From Strix aluco (taxonomy: Eukaryota > Chordata > Aves > Strigiformes > Strigidae): DNA of 64,000 nt. Below, piece after piece: positions 60,990 to 64,000 of this stretch; within the stretch, counting starts at the first letter, position 1, and each line of letters opens with the position of its first letter. The DNA lies in contig NC_133971.1 in NCBI RefSeq assembly GCF_031877795.1, forward strand, positions 64,974,463-65,038,462, given 5' to 3'. Under the pieces are notes generated by a model. The model made no database searches, was not told the origin of the DNA, and saw only the letters and a list, made by a program, of their open reading frames with translations. A program made the translations under genes and the position numbers.

Positions 60990-62722
60990 AGTCGCAGGAG
61001 GAAACATGGTAACAAGCAATGAGGAAAAGGCTGAGGTGCTTAATGCCTTCTTTGCCTCAGTCTTTAATAACAAGACTAGTTGTACTGAGGGAATCCAGCC
61101 TCCTCAGCCAGAAGACAGAGACTGGGAGAACGACCCCCCCACAATCCAGGAGGAGATAGTCAGTGAACTACTGCATCACACAGACACACACAAGTCTATG
61201 GGATCGGAGGGGATACACCCGAGGGTGCTGAAGGAGCTGGCTGGGGTGCTCGCCAAGCCGCTTTCCATCATTTACCAGCAGTCCTGGCTGACCGGGGAGG
61301 TCCCGACAGATTGGAAATTGGCCAATGTGACGCCCATCAAAAGAAGGGTCGGAAGGATGATCCGGGAAATTACAGGCCTGTCAGCTTGACTTCGGTGCCC
61401 GGGAAGCTGATGGAGCAGCTCATCTTGAGTACCATCACACAACACATGTGGGACAACCAGACGATCAGGCCCAGTCAGCATGGGTTTATGAAAGGCAGGT
61501 CCTGCTTGACAAACCTGATCTCCTTCCATGACAGGGCGACCTGCTTATTGGATGAGGGAAAGGCTGTGGATGTAGTTTACCTCAACTTCAGTAAGACCTT
61601 TGACACCGTTTCCCACAGCATTCTCCTGGCAAAACTGGCTGCTCATGGCTTGGATGGGCACACGCTTTGCTGGGTAAAAAACTGGCTGGATGGCCGGGCC
61701 CAAAGAGTTGTGGTGAATGGAGTTAAATCCAGTTGGCGGCTGGTCACGAGGGGTGTCCCCCAGGGCTCGGTTTTGGGGCCACTCTTGTTTAACATCTTTA
61801 TTGACGATCTAGACAAGGGGATCGAGTGCACCCTCAGTAAGTTTGCAGATGGCACCAAGTTGGGTGGGAGTGTTGATCTGCTCGAGGGTAGGGAGGCTCT
61901 GCAGAGAGAGCTGGACAGGCTGGAGCGATGGGCTCAGGCCAACTGTAGGAGTTTCAATAAGGCCAAATGCCGGGTGCTGCACTTTGGCCACAACAACCCC
62001 CAGCAGCGCTACAGGCTTGGGGAGGAGTGGCTGGAGAGCTGCCAGTCAGAGAGGGACCTGGGGGTGTTGATTGATAGCCGGCTGAACATGAGCCAGCAGT
62101 GTGCCCAGGTGGCCAAGAAGGCCAGTGGTATCCTGGCTTGCATCAGAAATAGCGTGGCCAGCAGGGACAGGGAAGTGATTTTACCCCTGTACTCAGCACC
62201 GGTGAGGCCGCACCTCGATTCCTGGGTTCAGTTTTGGGACGTTGAATTGCTCGAGCGTGTCCAGAGAGGGGCAACAAAGCTGGTGAAGGGTCTGGAGCAC
62301 ATGTTGTACGAGGAGTGGCTGAGGGAACTGGGGTTGTTTAGTGTGGAGAAGAGGAGGCTGAGGGGAGACCTGATCGCCCTCTACAACTACCTGACAGGAG
62401 GTCGCAGAGAGCTGGGGATGAGTCTCTTTAACCAAGTAACAAGCGATAGGACAAGAGGGAATGTCCTCAAGTTGCGCCAAGGGAGGTTTATGCTGGATAT
62501 CAGGAAGCATTTCTTTACAGAACGGGTTGTTAGGTGTTGGAATGGGCTGCCCAGGGCAGTGGTGGAGTCCCCATCCCTGGAGGTGTTTAAGAGTCAGGTC
62601 GACATAGCGCTGAGGGATCTGGTGTAGTTGGGAACTGTTAATGTTGGATTGATGGTTGGACTGGATAATCTTCAAGGTCTTTTCCAACCTAGATGATTCT
62701 GTGATTCTGTGTGATTCTGTGA
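60990..62722 (+). mobile_element. CR1 LINE, 5'-truncated, ATTCTGTG-tailed copy with most of ORF2 RT readable
   Basis: About 1.73 kb. The endonuclease domain is missing. ORF2 is readable from the E-E-K-A-E-V-L-N-A-F-F segment (61,020), through the K-S-M-G-x-x-G-I-H-P box, to a stop at 62625-62627. One frameshift near 61,341 splits it into 61006-61389 and 61311-62627, the second being a 438-codon open frame. Motif A reads Y-L-N-F-S-K-T-F-D (Asp to Asn at 61584-61586) and motif C reads F-A-D-G (second Asp to Gly at 61851-61853), so the polymerase would be dead even without the shift. The 3' end has the standard ttccaaccta and GATTCTGTG tail. Relative to the 38-kb copy it has an in-frame deletion near 62,239. 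Confidence 0.95.
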
Positions 62723-64000
62723 TTAGTGATAGTAATAGCTCCAGTCCTTTCAATAATGAATATTTCAGTCTTGAGTTTCCCCTTTCTTGAATCAAGCAGA
62801 TCCATATCTCACCATTTTTTTAGGCTGTTTTGTTTTGTTTTGAAAATGGCATTCATTGCTATTACTGTCTCTTAACTTCCTAAGAGAGCTAGAGTTGTTT
62901 GTAGTAGTTGCTACAACACAAATTGAAGCCATCCTTAAGGCTGGTTTTTGAATTCACACAATACGTTACCAACGTCCTCTTAAACAGAACTTAAAATAGA
63001 GATCTGAAATTGTTTTCCATTTCTGAAATTCTCTGAACCCGTCCTTAATACCTCGAAAGCTAAATAAAAAACCTAATTACACGTTAAAGTTGATTTTGGT
63101 CTGCCTTGGGGGAACTGTGCATCATATGACTTCTCTACCAACACACATACAAACAAAACTCATATGGAAAGCTGAGAGACTCATCATACTGAGAATGCCA
63201 AGTAAATGTTCTCTTAGCTGGAATGGCACTAAGCTGCTTTATCAACAAATACCATAACAGCTACTTGATCTTTGACATGTGTGCCTGTATTTATGTATAT
63301 ATTTAATCTTACTATTCCATGAAGCTCTCTTTAGAGCAAAACTTAGCACAGTTAAGGGTCAGGAGTTCTATCTGAAGTGACATCTCTAATACAACTGGAG
63401 CAATTAATTTCTCCTCACAATCACGCTTCAGTTTTCTTTTACAGCTGACATATTGCATGCTTTAGCAACTGTTTACTAATGAAGAAAAGAAATCTCACTG
63501 TTCTAACAGACCTATTTGTTTATGTAGGATATCTAGGGTTAAGCGAAATAAAGCTGGAACAGAATTCAGTTCAGTGAGCTCCTTTCTGAGGGTGGAATTA
63601 AATTGGATGCTTTTTCTTCCCTGTTCAGCTCTAATCTTCTCCTGGGCAATAGACAAAATATTCATCATGCACACTGTGCTACACCCTTGTGCTGTCAGAA
63701 AAATGAGATGAAATATCATTAGTTTATGATGCTCATTGAAGATAAAGGATGAGAGAGAGAGAAGAAGACAAAGGAAAATTTCCCTGCAGTCAATCTGTTT
63801 TTCAGAACTCTGGTTCTGTGATTTGTCCTCTCACTTCAGCATTTTAGGACCATAAGTAGGTATACTAGAGTTGAAAGAGATGTGGCAAATTTCCACCACT
63901 AGCATTACAGAATGCACAGCTAAACGTTTCCCCAAACTAGTTACTCCAGCCACTGGCATGACATTATTTCAGGTCTGTCTTGTAATCACGCAATAAGGTC
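62723..64000. other. Intergenic, right edge
   Basis: AT-rich sequence with a short gagagagagagaagaagaca purine run at 63,752-63,770. No exon of CHSY3 (the expected next gene) or other feature recognised. Confidence 0.6.

Noticed and set aside
62193..62795. 200-codon - strand ORF
   Set aside because: Antisense shadow of the CR1 copy; the same shadow as at 38,237-38,833.
62723..64000. Start of CHSY3 at the right edge
   Set aside because: No GC-rich first exon, glycosyltransferase motif or CpG island seen; expected by synteny only.

Overview
The window looks like avian nuclear DNA, chicken-like in organisation but with the species undetermined. It is AT-rich and has small exons in long introns. 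It carries three 5'-truncated CR1 LINEs ending in the bird-typical 8-bp tails (ATTCTGTG or ATTCTATG), an older LINE relic and two solo endogenous-retrovirus LTRs. There is nothing prokaryotic in it, and I found no CRISPR array, tRNA or rRNA.

Layout on the + strand. Positions 1 to about 23,845 hold the 3' end of ADAMTS19: four terminal coding exons (1058-1262, 3160-3312, 19262-19439, 22599-22750) encode the last thrombospondin type-1 repeats and the C-terminal PLAC module, followed by a 3'UTR of about 1.1 kb. Positions 23.9-28.7 kb are intergenic and contain a decayed CR1/L3-like LINE (about 25.4-27.2 kb). Positions 28,785-37,869 hold the complete MINAR2 (KIAA1024L) coding region in three exons, 196 codons, ending in a C-terminal transmembrane segment, with a poly(A) signal 33 bp after the stop. 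A CR1 3' fragment (38,036-38,793) lies about 130 bp beyond that signal.

The rest (38.8-64 kb) is a gene-poor stretch downstream of MINAR2. It has an isolated CpG island at about 40.44-41.08 kb with two tandem CTCF-like motifs, a polypyrimidine tract (43.59 kb), a CR1 copy at 53.14-54.52 kb, a solo LTR with a C-rich/G-quadruplex-prone block (55,058-55,960), a second solo LTR (59,523-60,455) and a longer CR1 copy (about 60.99-62.72 kb). Both LTRs have exact 5-bp target-site duplications. In mammals the order is ADAMTS19 - MINAR2 - CHSY3, all in the same orientation. The first two are seen here in that order, and I found no CHSY3 exon before the right edge.

The two genes are neighbours by conserved synteny, not partners in a pathway: ADAMTS19 is a secreted metalloprotease-family protein and MINAR2 a small membrane protein needed for hearing in vertebrates. 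I found no convincing new gene system. The items most worth following up are the orphan CpG island with paired CTCF-like sites, the very weak splice donor of an ADAMTS19 exon, the two cleanly bounded LTRs, and a few long unexplained ORFs in GC-richer blocks.
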